Assembly (NCBI GenBank): GCA_037043015.1
Contig: CM073322.1
Coordinates: 27,742,364-27,806,363 of the forward strand
Direction of reading: 5' to 3'
Length of the DNA stretch: 64,000 nucleotides
From: Bryum argenteum
Lineage: Eukaryota; Streptophyta; Bryopsida; Bryales; Bryaceae
Shown here in pieces: positions 44,451 through 54,610 of this stretch. Position numbers and translations under genes: made by a program. Below the pieces are notes generated by a model. It was not told the DNA's origin. It ran no database searches and worked only from the letters and a program-made list of their open reading frames with translations. Within the stretch, counting starts at the first letter, position 1. Every line of letters begins with the position of its first letter.

Positions 44451-44591
44451 TCCGCATTTTCCGGCGTGCAATGCGGTCCGCATTTCAGGAGCATAAGTGA
44501 GATTTTGGGAGATAGTTTCCTTAACCCGCTTACCCTCAGATACTTGGTATTCAAAGTTGAATCACTCCATTTATGGGTGCAAATCTAGTGT

Positions 44592-44593
<2 letters not shown>

Positions 44594-44631
<38 letters not shown>
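44594..44631. repeat. (TA)n microsatellite
   Basis: About 19 uninterrupted TA units. Confidence 0.95.
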
Positions 44632-44633
<2 letters not shown>

Positions 44634-45894
44634 GGACCCTAAAATCTCTACATGGGTGTTGCTTGGTTCCATTACTTCCATATACATGTACATCTTTAGA
44701 TCTTATTGAGTGTAGGGTTTATTGAATATTGCAAAACACAATAGAATTGAAATTTTAAAGAGAAGATTTGGTTCAAACATGACATTGTTGTGAAGTACAT
44801 AAGTGAGATATTGGTGCGTACTTGATTCAAACAAACATGTGCCATTACAAAAATACTCTTCCAAAGTTGAAGAGTTCCCACAAGTAAATTTACACAAAAT
44901 TATACTCAATGTTATAATTGAGAGTTGAGATCAACCCATGCATCTCATAAGCTCTAAAATTGCTCGGCCTATCTTCCTATCTTCCTTCTTGACCTTCCAA
45001 CATAATCCTTTTCAATTTCAAATGTGACGACTACTATGAACACATTTTGTGTCGACATCTCCTGTTAATGCTTGTTCTCACAAGTACATGTTGATGAAAG
45101 AAAACAAGACTAGGGCACAAATCCTTACAAAGAATTGTAAAATGTTTGGTTGCCATTAGCAGAGCCAAAGCGAGATAAGCTTGGTGAAGTAATCTAATGC
45201 TCTAGTACACCCTCCCTCTTTAAAGTGGCACACCGAGGTGATAAGGTTGAGGGTGATAGCCTCCACCTTGGAATGACATCAATCCACTACTTAGCGACAA
45301 GAAGCAAAAAAGATGAAAACGGTAATTCAACATGTAAGTAAACATATATTTTAGATTTTATTCCACATAAATCGCATGCCTCTTGATCTTAGGCCTCGTG
45401 TGGCAGGGAATCGCGTTTGTGATAATAAGATCTACGCACCCTTGGTGATGAATAAAGAAAAACCCTTAATGTACAAAGTTGCGAATCAATTTGACAACAT
45501 AAAGATAAAGAAAAAATAGAAAGTAAGAAAATTCCAAATCACAGGGAACACAGCATGGAAAGGCTCTACCCTCTCCCCACCTTTTATTCATATTGCATGC
45601 CTTCTCCTAAACCAACTATGAAACCCTAAAACAACCGTCTAATCGCACCAAAATCTTATTGGAATCGAGCAATGCAAAAAACAAACAAAAGCTCCATTGC
45701 ATAGCCCTGACCTTCATTGAGATCAAGCTATACAAAAGAGACAGATCTTCAAGCAAGTGGTGAAATTCACAATGCCGCAACAACATCGGCGCCTCCAACC
45801 GAACCTTCAATCGACTCCTCCCTCCTCCTATCCACATCTCCTCTTATGGTCCCAAAAACTCGTACACACCATCCTTCACCTCCACCTTCATTGA
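44632..45894. other. Intergenic, no gene seen
   Basis: AT-rich, downstream of the minus-strand Dof-like gene. No credible coding content. Confidence 0.45.
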
Positions 45895-47226
45895 TCAACC
45901 AATTCGTTTCACAATATCGGAAACTTCTTTAGCCAGCTTCCGAGCTTCCTTCTCAATCCTTTCTATTTCACTGTGACGAACACCATGATCACCATCTGTT
46001 GCATCTATATCGATTACGTGATCCCAAAACCTCGATACATCTTCTTTCGCCTTTTCTAAATCGCTTTCAAAAGCCACTGCACGATCATATCTATCACTGG
46101 TAAAAGTGCTCGCATCACCCCAACCACCCACAAACTCCTTGATGTCGTTTCTTAACTTGTATCTCACTATTTCAGACTCCGACATCTCCCTGTTTTCTTC
46201 TGTTATCCGTCCCTCATACTCCTTCCAATACTTATCCATCATCATCAAATGTGCCTCGAATTGCATCTTGTTACAAGCAACTAGAGCACCATCCAAGTGA
46301 TTAAGAGCTTTTTGTTTTAACGCCCCTTTCTTGCGTCCCACATGTCCTCCTCTAGCAAGCTCCTTTGCCAATGTCAGTCGGTGGTCCATGTATACTTTGT
46401 ATTGCCTCATCTCCTCTCGAAGAGCTCTATCATATTCAATGTAGTCTTGTTCATACGCCTCCCTATCTTGCACTGACAGTTGTCGTACCTTCTCGACATG
46501 TGAGTGGTCAATAGCTTTCTTCGTCAACGCTCTTCCAGTGCTTGTTCCCTCCTCATCTTCATCAACACGTGCTTTTCCCTTTCTTCTAGCTGATTCGGAC
46601 AGACCATCAAAGCGTTCCTCCACATCCTCTTCATCTGCATGTTCTCCATCGTCTAAACCCCATGGTATGTCATCTTCATCTTCTGAACTCGACTCTGGGG
46701 AATATTTCTTCGCTGCTTTAGACCGCCCCCTCTTGCTTTCAAGTCGCCACGCTCTCATTCGGCCACTTCCACCTTCAACTTCATCATCTTCGTCTTCCGT
46801 ATCTTCGTCTTCTTCCGTATCTTCGTCTTCACGATCTTCGTCTCCAGGATCTTTGTCTTCACGATCTTCGTCTTCAGGATTCTCGTCTTCAGAATCTTCA
46901 TCTTTACCCACATCCGTAATTGGAAGTTGCATTGTTCGCCTCTTCCCAACCCCATCTTCGTCACTCTCAGTCTCTTCATCTTCTTTAATCTTCTTTTCAG
47001 TTTTATTCTTCTTGTAACATCCTCGGATTCCACCAAGCGTGAAATACCTTTTGCAATCCTCGCAACGATAACGAGGTTGATCGAACGCGTAATTGTTGAA
47101 GAACTTAAACACGATGTTTGTTGAATTACATCCCTCTCGCGCACACTTCCTTGCTAAAGCTTTGAGGTTGTCGGCCATGTCCTCCTCTCTATGAGGCTGC
47201 CCTCTGAGTTTCTTCTTTCGTGCCAT
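45895..47226 (-). CDS. Dof-like zinc-finger protein, second intact paralogue
   Basis: 443 residues from the ATG at 47226, which lies just after an acceptor-like TTTAG and the leader GAATCAAC, as in the paralogue at 9949. The finger is at about 26-70 with C28-x4-C33-x21-C55-x2-C58; FNNY, DQPRY, CKRYFTLGG are close to the Dof consensus, but the first cysteine pair is spaced by four, not two, residues. The decayed copy at 12.3 kb shares this CX4C. An acidic stretch with E-D-x repeats follows (about 105-155), then an SSSEDED patch, then the helical C-terminal domain (about 245-443: ALKQKALNHLDGAL, STFTSDRYDRAVAFESDL, HSEIERIEKEARKL). It is likely nuclear. It lacks introns in the coding part. Its function is unknown, and it is not part of the 3-14 kb cluster. 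Confidence 0.85.
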   Translation of the reverse strand: MARKKKLRGQPHREEDMADNLKALARKCAREGCNSTNIVFKFFNNYAFDQPRYRCEDCKRYFTLGGIRGCYKKNKTEKKIKEDEETESDEDGVGKRRTMQLPITDVGKDEDSEDENPEDEDREDKDPGDEDREDEDTEEDEDTEDEDDEVEGGSGRMRAWRLESKRGRSKAAKKYSPESSSEDEDDIPWGLDDGEHADEEDVEERFDGLSESARRKGKARVDEDEEGTSTGRALTKKAIDHSHVEKVRQLSVQDREAYEQDYIEYDRALREEMRQYKVYMDHRLTLAKELARGGHVGRKKGALKQKALNHLDGALVACNKMQFEAHLMMMDKYWKEYEGRITEENREMSESEIVRYKLRNDIKEFVGGWGDASTFTSDRYDRAVAFESDLEKAKEDVSRFWDHVIDIDATDGDHGVRHSEIERIEKEARKLAKEVSDIVKRIG

Positions 47227-47450
47227 GTTGATTCCTAAAGTTCAGAATGTAACATGAGAATCGTTAAAAAACAATGGAATACCACATAATGCAACACAAA
47301 ACGCAATACTATGATCTTTATTTCTCATCGGATCGCTTTCACATTCTAATAGTTGCAAAAATCTCAACTTGTAAAGCAAAGACCTCTACGCTCGACGTTT
47401 CACCCCTTTGGAGCAACTACAAATGAGGGCTTGGCTCATTTATGGGAGTG

Positions 47451-47460
47451 TTTATATACA
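47451..47460 (-). promoter_or_regulatory. TATA box of second Dof-like gene
   Basis: TGTATATAAA on the minus strand, about 225 bases before the ATG. The context, followed by ACTCCCAT, resembles the TATATAAATACTCTCAT of the first gene. Confidence 0.5.
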
Positions 47461-47567
47461 CAGTTAAGGACAATTTCATAGTGACTCGAAGAGTCGTAAT
47501 TTTGTCTTAGAGTATTTTTACGCCTACATACTATTATTCTTTACATATTTAAAACTATTCATATGTA

Positions 47568-47742
47568 AGTACGCTTTACATGAAGAGTCAAGTTGTAACG
47601 AGTATAAGGCAATAGGAGGGCAAAAATCCCTTCAATATGGTTAGTTCGTTCATTGAAATTCAAGAAATGAACGAATTACATGAGAGGGATTTTATCCTCT
47701 ATCGGCCCCATGCACAACTTGACTTCCCATGTAAAGCATCCC
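47568..47742. mobile_element. Small Tourist-like MITE
   Basis: The left end GTACGCTTTACATGAAGAGTC and the right end, reverse complement GGGATGCTTTACATGGGAAGTC, each continue as AAGTTG. They resemble the ends of the 17.6 kb element (GGGACGCTTTACGTGGGGAGTC). TAA precedes and TTA follows, compatible with a 3-base TWA target. About 175 bases, non-coding. Confidence 0.65.
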
Positions 47743-48639
47743 TTAACATACTTCTATGCTTGGCGGTCACTCATGTATCTAAACCAAAATGTGTTTTTAT
47801 TTTTGGACTTTAGGATGTAGCTATTATAAGATTCTTTAATCAATTTAAACTACAACAAATTCATCAATAGTTTGATAGAATGTAAATTTTCAAATTTATT
47901 GATTTTTCACAATATTAAATTGGCAACATAACCTTAAATTGGGTTAATTTACACTTTATAAATGTGAAAGGTTTGCCATGGCTCTTGACCAAACACCTCA
48001 TCATCTCTAATGATCTTCATACGAGACAAAATTGTCTAGTATGACTTGTTTTACATTGCGTGGAGAAATTGTATTGGAGGTATTATAAGTATTATTTTAG
48101 AGTCTACCATAAATTTCTTGGTATCATCATTAACAAACAGTACCAAACGTTTTTTCTTCTAGTGTGTAATTCATAAATACCCAAAAAAACAATTCGTTGC
48201 ACTTTTGGACGTCTCTCTTTAATTCTAACTACGTATTCATACATGTTATAAGTCATCACACAATTTTGCAAGTGTACTTTTGTGATTGGCTTAGAAGGAT
48301 GTATGGTTTTAAGTCATATAAAGGTACTAAGTAATTTATGGCATTCGAATGGACCTTCTTACACCAAGAATGGTTTCGCGATGCCAAAAGTCACTTTTAT
48401 TTCTACAACCTCATTGTTTAACCCCTAACTATCCTTAACTCCTAAATTTATTGGTTGCTTTTTGGCAAGAAATCTCAAAATTGCCCTTTTTAGTCCCCTG
48501 CACTCCCATCCATTTTAATAAAAAAGAATCTTAATTTTGAGACTTCCAACCTTAGGATCTTATACCTTACTTGTTTTTGAGTTATTGCTCAAATTTCCAA
48601 CGATAAAATCTTCTTTACTTTGTAGATCTCAATGTTCAA
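47743..48639. other. Intergenic, no gene seen
   Basis: AT-rich with no credible ORF or structured RNA. Confidence 0.45.
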
Positions 48640-49390
48640 AGTTGATGCAGAAGAAAATTGACCATTTTCAGGGACACATAGTATATTAAATGATGCTAAG
48701 GGCAAGTTGAAGTTTGTTACCCCAAATATTTAGGGCATATTTTTTTTCCATGTAGGTAATCAAGTTGGTACCCTCATGCAAATTTTAGAGACTCATTCCG
48801 TTTTATTGAAATTCATGCAAATTGTTTCTTAGAAGAAGATCTAAAAACATCAATATAGAAAAACATGCACCACGGTTATTGATCTTTTTAATATCTCAAA
48901 TGGTGAATAAGTACCCTTATAAGTTTGTGAATTTTGAGCAATTTTTTGAAAAAAACTCCAAAATCCAGAATTTTGACAAATTCTGTAAGATATAATTTGG
49001 AAATTTACTAGAAATTGTGAAGATTGTTTTTGTAATGTTTGGAGGCTTCTCTTGTGAGATTGACAAAGTTTTATACTTATGTTTAATTTGGATCTCAAAT
49101 AATTATTTGAATATGAAAATATTTCATAAAAACATTTCAAGAAGAGTCTAAATTTAATCTACTCAAAACTTTAATTTGAACTCAAAACCTAGCATTTCTA
49201 GATGAAAGTTTTTAAATTGGAATTTGGCTTTGCAGATTTTACCACATACACTTTGTAGTATAAGGAGCACCTTGTAAAAACTGTAAGCACAAACATTACT
49301 TTTAACTCATTCATAATGGCTTCTCAAAATCGCAAAAACCCACTTTAAGTTTTAAGGATACTTAGGGGTTAAAAGTTGTTTTGGGCAAGC
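48640..49390 (+). repeat. AT-rich dispersed repeat family, forward copy
   Basis: Close match to 23.7-24.2 kb, including GAAGATTGTTTTTGTAATGTTTGG and CTTTGTAGTATAAGGAG. The end (AAAGTTGTTTTGGGCAAGC) matches the reverse complement of about 54.4 kb. Confidence 0.7.
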
Positions 49391-50379
49391 GAGACAAAGG
49401 TGTCAAGAGTAATTAGAGAATTGCAATTTCAAGGTTTCAAGCTCCAAAAAGCAGATAAGGAAATCTGCGGGTTAACCATTATTACTCCTTACATTTTGGT
49501 CTAAGTACACTAAGAGCATGGTGAGAAGATGTTTAAAGTAAAACATTTTTATTATATATAGAAATGATAGTCCAATTGGTTCATCATTTTTGAACTCATG
49601 TATAATTTGTTATGATCTTTTGAAGGTAGACTTATAGGTTGTTTTTAAATTGATGCTTTGTTTGATTTGATCTCACCCGCAAGATCTTAGGAAAACTCCT
49701 AACCGTCAAATGGGCCGATTGAGGTGAAACAAACGTAGTAGGATGAGGGGGAGGAATGATGGATATTGAGCCCGCCACACAAGCTAGCTCGTGTTGCACC
49801 CCATTTTGGCACCATCTTGCCTTGTGTTTATTTTTTTATGGCCCCCATAATATGATTATTGTGAATTTTGCTATGGCCTTCTAAATTTATTATGAATTTA
49901 TTAGCAAAGAATCCATACACACATGCGTCAATGGGGGATGTGTAATTTTCACCTTTGTATTAGAAAATTAAAGAAGGGTGAAATTTGTTCAATTTGTAAT
50001 TGAAATTTTGTGTGTTTACGATAAGTGAATATCAAGAATTGAATTATGTACTCTTGAAATTAGTCGTGAGTAACTTAGAAAGCAAAGAAAGCTACATCAC
50101 ATGCACTTGTAGTATCATAATACATCAAATATCTTGCAAGTATAAGGCATTATCTAATTTGGTTAACACATGTTTTTTTTTTTCCTCTCAGTTTTATATG
50201 ATAGATAACCAATAAACTTATGATTCACTAATTCCTACACTTTCATTATAAATTTTATCTTTATTCAAACGCAAACTTCATAAATTCGCAAATTGTTGGA
50301 CATGCCCAAATTTCATATAACCATGTACAAATATATTACTATTAAGACGTGAGTTCATCCGGGTTGCTTGAAATTGCAA
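49391..50379. other. Intergenic, no gene seen
   Basis: AT-rich; possible repeat remnants at both sides. No gene. Confidence 0.45.
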
Positions 50380-50640
50380 GAATTCATTTTGGGCTTTAAT
50401 GATGCTTAGGGGTTGATCTGAGAAGTTTGAAAGTAAGGCATTGATTTTAGTGCAAAGGGTCTAGATTTGGACTATTTTTATTACAGTTGGTCTATTACTA
50501 GCAGTTCAAAGTGAAAATGATGGAATTCTAAGATCGAAATGAAGTAATATTACACTACAATCTTCCGATTTGTATGACCTCTTGACATAAGATTTGATTT
50601 ACATCAACGACAACAAAACAATTACAAGATTATGATTGAG
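50380..50640 (-). repeat. AT-rich dispersed repeat family, reverse fragment
   Basis: In reverse complement it follows the same order as 24.3-24.5 kb: AATCTTGT.GT.GT, then AAATC.TA.GTCA.GAGG, then CATTTTCACTTTGAA. Confidence 0.5.
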
Positions 50641-50689
50641 ATTTGAATATCGTCTTTTCAATTACAGATATATCGTACATTCAATTTCA

Positions 50690-50810
50690 AATATTCAATC
50701 CCTCTCCATTATCTCAGTGCACAATGGTTACTCATTTGATTCTCCAAGCAGAGGTTCTCCCATGGAACATATGTATTTATTCAATTGATATTACATTGAT
50801 TGCTTCAAGC
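50690..50810 (+). repeat. Direct repeat unit A (germin-flank-like relic), empty MITE site
   Basis: GGTTACTCATTTGATTCTCC, CATGGAACATATGT and CAATTGATATTACATTGATT recur at 51753-51832 as TTACTGCATTTGATTCTCC, TATGGAACACATGT and CAATTGATAATACATTGATT. In this unit the TTA is unbroken, whereas in the other the 396-base MITE sits at it. Confidence 0.7.
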
Positions 50811-50934
50811 GAGAAAACAAAAAGAAAAAAGAGAAAAAAGAGAGAGACAGAAAAATAAGAGAGAAAATAGAAAGGAAGAGAAAGAAGAGAGAAAATAGAA
50901 AGGAAGAGAAAGAAGAGAGAAAACAGAAAGAAGT
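50811..50934. repeat. Purine-rich tandem repeat
   Basis: All A/G except scattered T and C, with a 28-base unit (GAGAAAATAGAAAGGAAGAG...) starting at 50861, 50889 and, in part, 50917. Confidence 0.85.
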
Positions 50935-50956
50935 TGGAGTTGTTCTCCTTGCCGGA

Positions 50957-51210
50957 CACTAAATCCAATCCATGTTCCCCCTTGGAATTTTCAAATATGG
51001 AGGGAGGCTAATAAAAGGCTGCTCAGTATTTTTTGTGTTTGAGGCCTTAAAATTCCAAGAAGAGGCCCCCTAGGGTGAAATGGGGGTGCAAACCCCAAAT
51101 TTCAAAAAAAAAAATAAAAAAAAATAAAAAAATGACCTTGAGGGGGTCAAAAATGGAAAAACAAAAAACTGGGGCCTCACCTAAGTGGGGAACATGGATT
51201 GGATTTAGTG
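50957..51210. mobile_element. MITE with CACTA-type ends
   Basis: It opens CACTAAATCCAATCC... (24 bases, 50957-50980) and closes with the exact reverse complement (51187-51210) ending ...GGATTTAGTG. CACTA ... TAGTG ends are typical of the En/Spm superfamily, but the 3-base flanks (GGA, AGC) do not match, so the assignment is tentative. The core is A- and G-rich and non-coding. 254 bases. Confidence 0.7.
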
Positions 51211-51356
51211 AGCGGCGTTCTCCTTCGGCATGGTGAGTGAGATCCAAAATCGGCATGCAGTGGAGCACCGGGGCCACTGGGAGTCCTGTGGTGTGACATG
51301 CAAGTCCACCTGCGACATTGATTACGCAATAAATACCCCGTCAAGTGCTCAGGTTA

Positions 51357-51752
51357 GAGCATGACCAGCCCTCTACGGCAGGCCGGCCAGCAAGGCCGTC
51401 CCAAAATGTGAAAGGCGCCGGTTGTCCGGGGTTACGAAGCCCAGCCCAACACGGAGGGCAGGGCCCGCTCACGAATCACCCACCAATCACACCACCTCAC
51501 ATTCCGCTTCTCATAGCTTTCTTTAGAAATCATTTCTTGCCAATGAAATTTCTGCCACGTGGCTCTCACTCATTAGTTAAAGGGGACACTAAAACTTGAG
51601 TGAAGGCACGGGATAACTTGGAGTTTTGGTGGACTAGAATTTAGGATACTGCAACCCTCTTGACCGGGTTACCGGGTTAATGTGTGAGCTGGGGCCCTGG
51701 CACTTCCTATCCGGCTCAATGCTCCGGCCTGCAGTGCGGGCTGGTCATGCTC
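51357..51752. mobile_element. PIF/Harbinger (Tourist-like) MITE with TTA duplication
   Basis: The ends GAGCATGACCAGCCC and GGGCTGGTCATGCTC are exact inverted repeats, with further pairing at GCAGGCCGG / CCGGCCTGC. TTA is present on both sides (51354-51356 and 51753-51755). 396 bases and GC-richer than its surroundings. The 84-residue frame inside (51345-51599) is not a transposase and is not called. Confidence 0.85.
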
Positions 51753-51756
51753 TTAC

Positions 51757-52160
51757 TGCATTTGATTCTCCATGCAAAGGTTCTGCTATGGAACACATGT
51801 GTTTATGCAATTGATAATACATTGATTAGCTTTTCAGCCTTTTCCATGTCATTAACTTACTGGAGAGCAACCTGGATTCTCAATCGCTGGAAAGCATCGA
51901 CGACTTCAGGTCATTAACTCTTCTTCTTGCCCGGATCGTCCATGCCGATTCCTGTGCTTTGAATTTCCCTCTTCATTTTCAGGTGCTCCTTTTGTTGAAT
52001 CTCTTGGTCATGAGTACGCCGTCGGATTCTCATTCTGGAAAAGCGCAAGCGCAGGTAGATGAATCAATGACCATGCTACTGAACAGTGAAACTTCTGAGG
52101 TTAATAATAGTAATGTTTCTGTACATGGGAAATTCCTTGAAAATGAAAAAATCTACAAGA
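51757..52160 (+). repeat. Germin-flank relic without a germin gene
   Basis: Follows the same order as the regions upstream of germin copies 4 and 5: CATGTCATTAACTTAC, GCAACCTGGATTCT, GGAAAGCAT, GGTCATT, GGATCGTCCATGCCGATTC and TTTTCAGGTGCTCC, with the last parts matching 61.26-61.47 kb (CTCTTGGCCATGAGTACG). No cupin sequence follows, so it is an orphan duplicate of intergenic DNA. Confidence 0.6.
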
Positions 52161-52406
52161 CAGTGTCATTCTGATATTCTGAAACTGGCCTTTTTGGTGG
52201 CAGATTTGGTTGTGTTTCTAAACTAGCATCTTTGATGTCAATGACAAGTAACAACTCCCTCACAAACACTACACATTGGTTAGACCATATCAACTATTGT
52301 AAATGGGGAAATGCAAAGATTCTAATATGTGGTTCACTGATAAATATAAACTGGAATTGAGTAAAGGTAAGTCGAGTTATTGGATTTTTGTAAAAAAGTT
52401 GAGGGG

Positions 52407-52428
52407 ATATATATATATATATATATAT
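52407..52428. repeat. (TA)n microsatellite
   Basis: About eleven TA units. Confidence 0.95.
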
Positions 52429-52490
52429 TCAATGAGTCTTTGTAGTATTGAGTTTTTGACGCACCATATATTCTTTGGATTCCTTTAGGA

Positions 52491-53197
52491 GACACTATTA
52501 ATGTTCGTCATACTGATAATGTTATCACCTTCTCATTTGAAACGAATGTTTGAGGTTGCCCAAGACCTGTAGAATCAAAGATTTTGCAGGAGAGAAGTAC
52601 AATCCAGAGGTACTCATTTTGGTGTCAACCTCAGGAGGTCCGAGGTTTGAGAGAGAAGAAGGAATTGGAAACCCTTTTTGTCCACATTTCCATACACTTC
52701 AAAGTTATCATTGACCTTGCCTCCCCCCACTAAGACTAGAGTTTCTAGAAGGAGACACTACCAATGGCCGTCATATTCATAATGTTTTCACCTTCTCATC
52801 TCAAACAAATGTTTGAGATTGCCCAAGACCTGTAGAATCAAAGTTTTTTGAAGGAGACAAGTGCAATCGAGAGGTACTCATTTGGTGTCAACCTCAGGAG
52901 GTCCCTAGTTCGAGAGAGAAGAAGGAATTGAAAAACCTTCTTGTCCACCTTCCCTTACACTTCAAAGTTATCATTGACCTTGCCCTCGACCAGTGAGACC
53001 ACAATTTCTGAAAGTAGACACTATCAATGTCCATCATATTGATAATGCTATCACCATCACATCTCAAACAAATGTTTGAGGTTGCCGACCATCTCTAGGA
53101 TCAACAGTTTTTAAAGGAGACAAGTGTAATGATCTGGTACTCATTTTGCCGTCAACCTCAGGAGGTCCGAGGTTCCAAAAAGAAGAAGGAATTGAAA
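52491..53197. repeat. 263-base tandem repeat, about 2.7 units
   Basis: Units start at GACACTATTAATG (52491), GACACTACCAATG (52754) and GACACTATCAATG (53017). Each continues with AATGTTTGAG.TTGCC, GGTACTCATTT, GTCAACCTCAGGAGGTCC and GAAGAAGGAATTG. The two full periods are both 263 bases; units differ by scattered substitutions. No conserved reading frame is evident. Confidence 0.85.
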
Positions 53198-53689
53198 ACT
53201 ACACAAATTTATCTCATAAGGCCTAACTATTATGATACAATCCTATTTTGCAATCCTATTTTTAATATGAGTATAAATGAAGTCAACCATTTTGAATAAA
53301 GACACTTCCCTCAAAGACATTCTACTACCTATCATGTCTCGAGGGATGTTGAAACAAGAAAGTTTTCTCGGGAAGCTTCCTTAGGACATTCATGAACTAA
53401 AAACATTTCATGAGGACGTTTTTGGGCACATAATATCTTGAGAAGAAATTCTAGAATCAAAATATCTCCAATAAAAAGTCTTAAATTGAAAACAACCCCT
53501 ATATACATTCTTGGACCTAGAATATATTACAAGGACATTTTAGATTGTTTGCAAGATTATAAATATTTCTTTGAATGCAAGATCACATATTACAAAATAT
53601 ATGATAAATGTATAATATGTAACTTGTCTCAGAATACAAGACAAAATTTCTAACATATTCTTGTAAAATCTTGCAAAGAACATGGGATT
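53198..53689. other. Intergenic, no gene seen
   Basis: AT-rich between a tandem repeat and a dispersed repeat. Confidence 0.4.
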
Positions 53690-54610
53690 TTTAACCCCTT
53701 ACTAACCTTAAAAATTGAATCGTTCTTTTCCAATTTTGGGCATCATAGGTTTTTGATTTATAATTGATATCTTTTACTCAGGTTTTTATTGGGTGTTCCT
53801 TATAGTACAAGGTGTGTGCAATATATTACAAAGTCAAATTCTAATTTTTGAATCTTCCAGGGCAATTCTTAGGATGCAATCCGAGGTGAGGCAGTTAAGA
53901 TTTAGCTTTTTTATTTTTATTTTTATTTTTTTGAAATATTTTCATAACCAAGTCACTACTCAAATTCCAAAGTGATCCAATTCAAAAAATTCCCGTTCTA
54001 TAAGGGCAACCTCCAAAAATTAGAAAAATAGTTTCTTTAGTTTTTACTAAATTTTAAATCATTTCTTATGAAATTTGTCAAAATTGGGAATTTAGAAGTT
54101 TAATAAAGAATTTTTTAAAAAATTGGTTAAAAATCTCAAATTCATATAGGCACCTAACCACTGTTTACTTTTCTCAAATTTAAATGGCCATTCAATAATA
54201 TTTACTTTGCCAATTCTGCACATTTAGACCTCCTTACAAGAATTTTTATGATTTTGCCCTAAGAACATGGAGGAACCCTAAGTTTTTGAATGCGCATACT
54301 CAACTTAGTTACCTACATGGAAATTAACATGAACAAAATGTTTGAAGTAACAATCATCAACTTACCCTTTGCACAATAGAGAACACACATCTCGTGCAAT
54401 GCCCAAAACAACTTTTGCTATAACCTTGAACCTTACGCTCTCACAAATGATAAACATCCAATGGTCAAATTTTGAAACAATACCTAAGGATAGGGTTGAG
54501 TAGAAGATCTTACGGTTGGAAGTTATAAAATAGTAAAAACAATTGTTTCTTACATAGGGGAGTCCATAGAGGTTGAGAATTGGAGTTTTGAGGTATCAAG
54601 CTTCAAAAAC
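53690..54610 (-). repeat. AT-rich dispersed repeat family, reverse copy
   Basis: In reverse complement it matches 48.6-49.4 kb (CCCAAAACAACTTTT; TAGTACAAGGTGTGTGCAAT for the CTTTGTAGTA phrase). Its CTCAACTTAGTTACCTACATGG matches the 2.58-3.2 kb copy. Confidence 0.6.

Noticed and set aside
46538-47017. 159-residue serine-rich plus-strand ORF
   Set aside because: Antisense of the acidic stretch in the minus-strand Dof-like gene.
51345-51599. 84-residue ORF inside the Harbinger-type element
   Set aside because: Too short for a transposase, no catalytic motif, and it runs across the element's left border.
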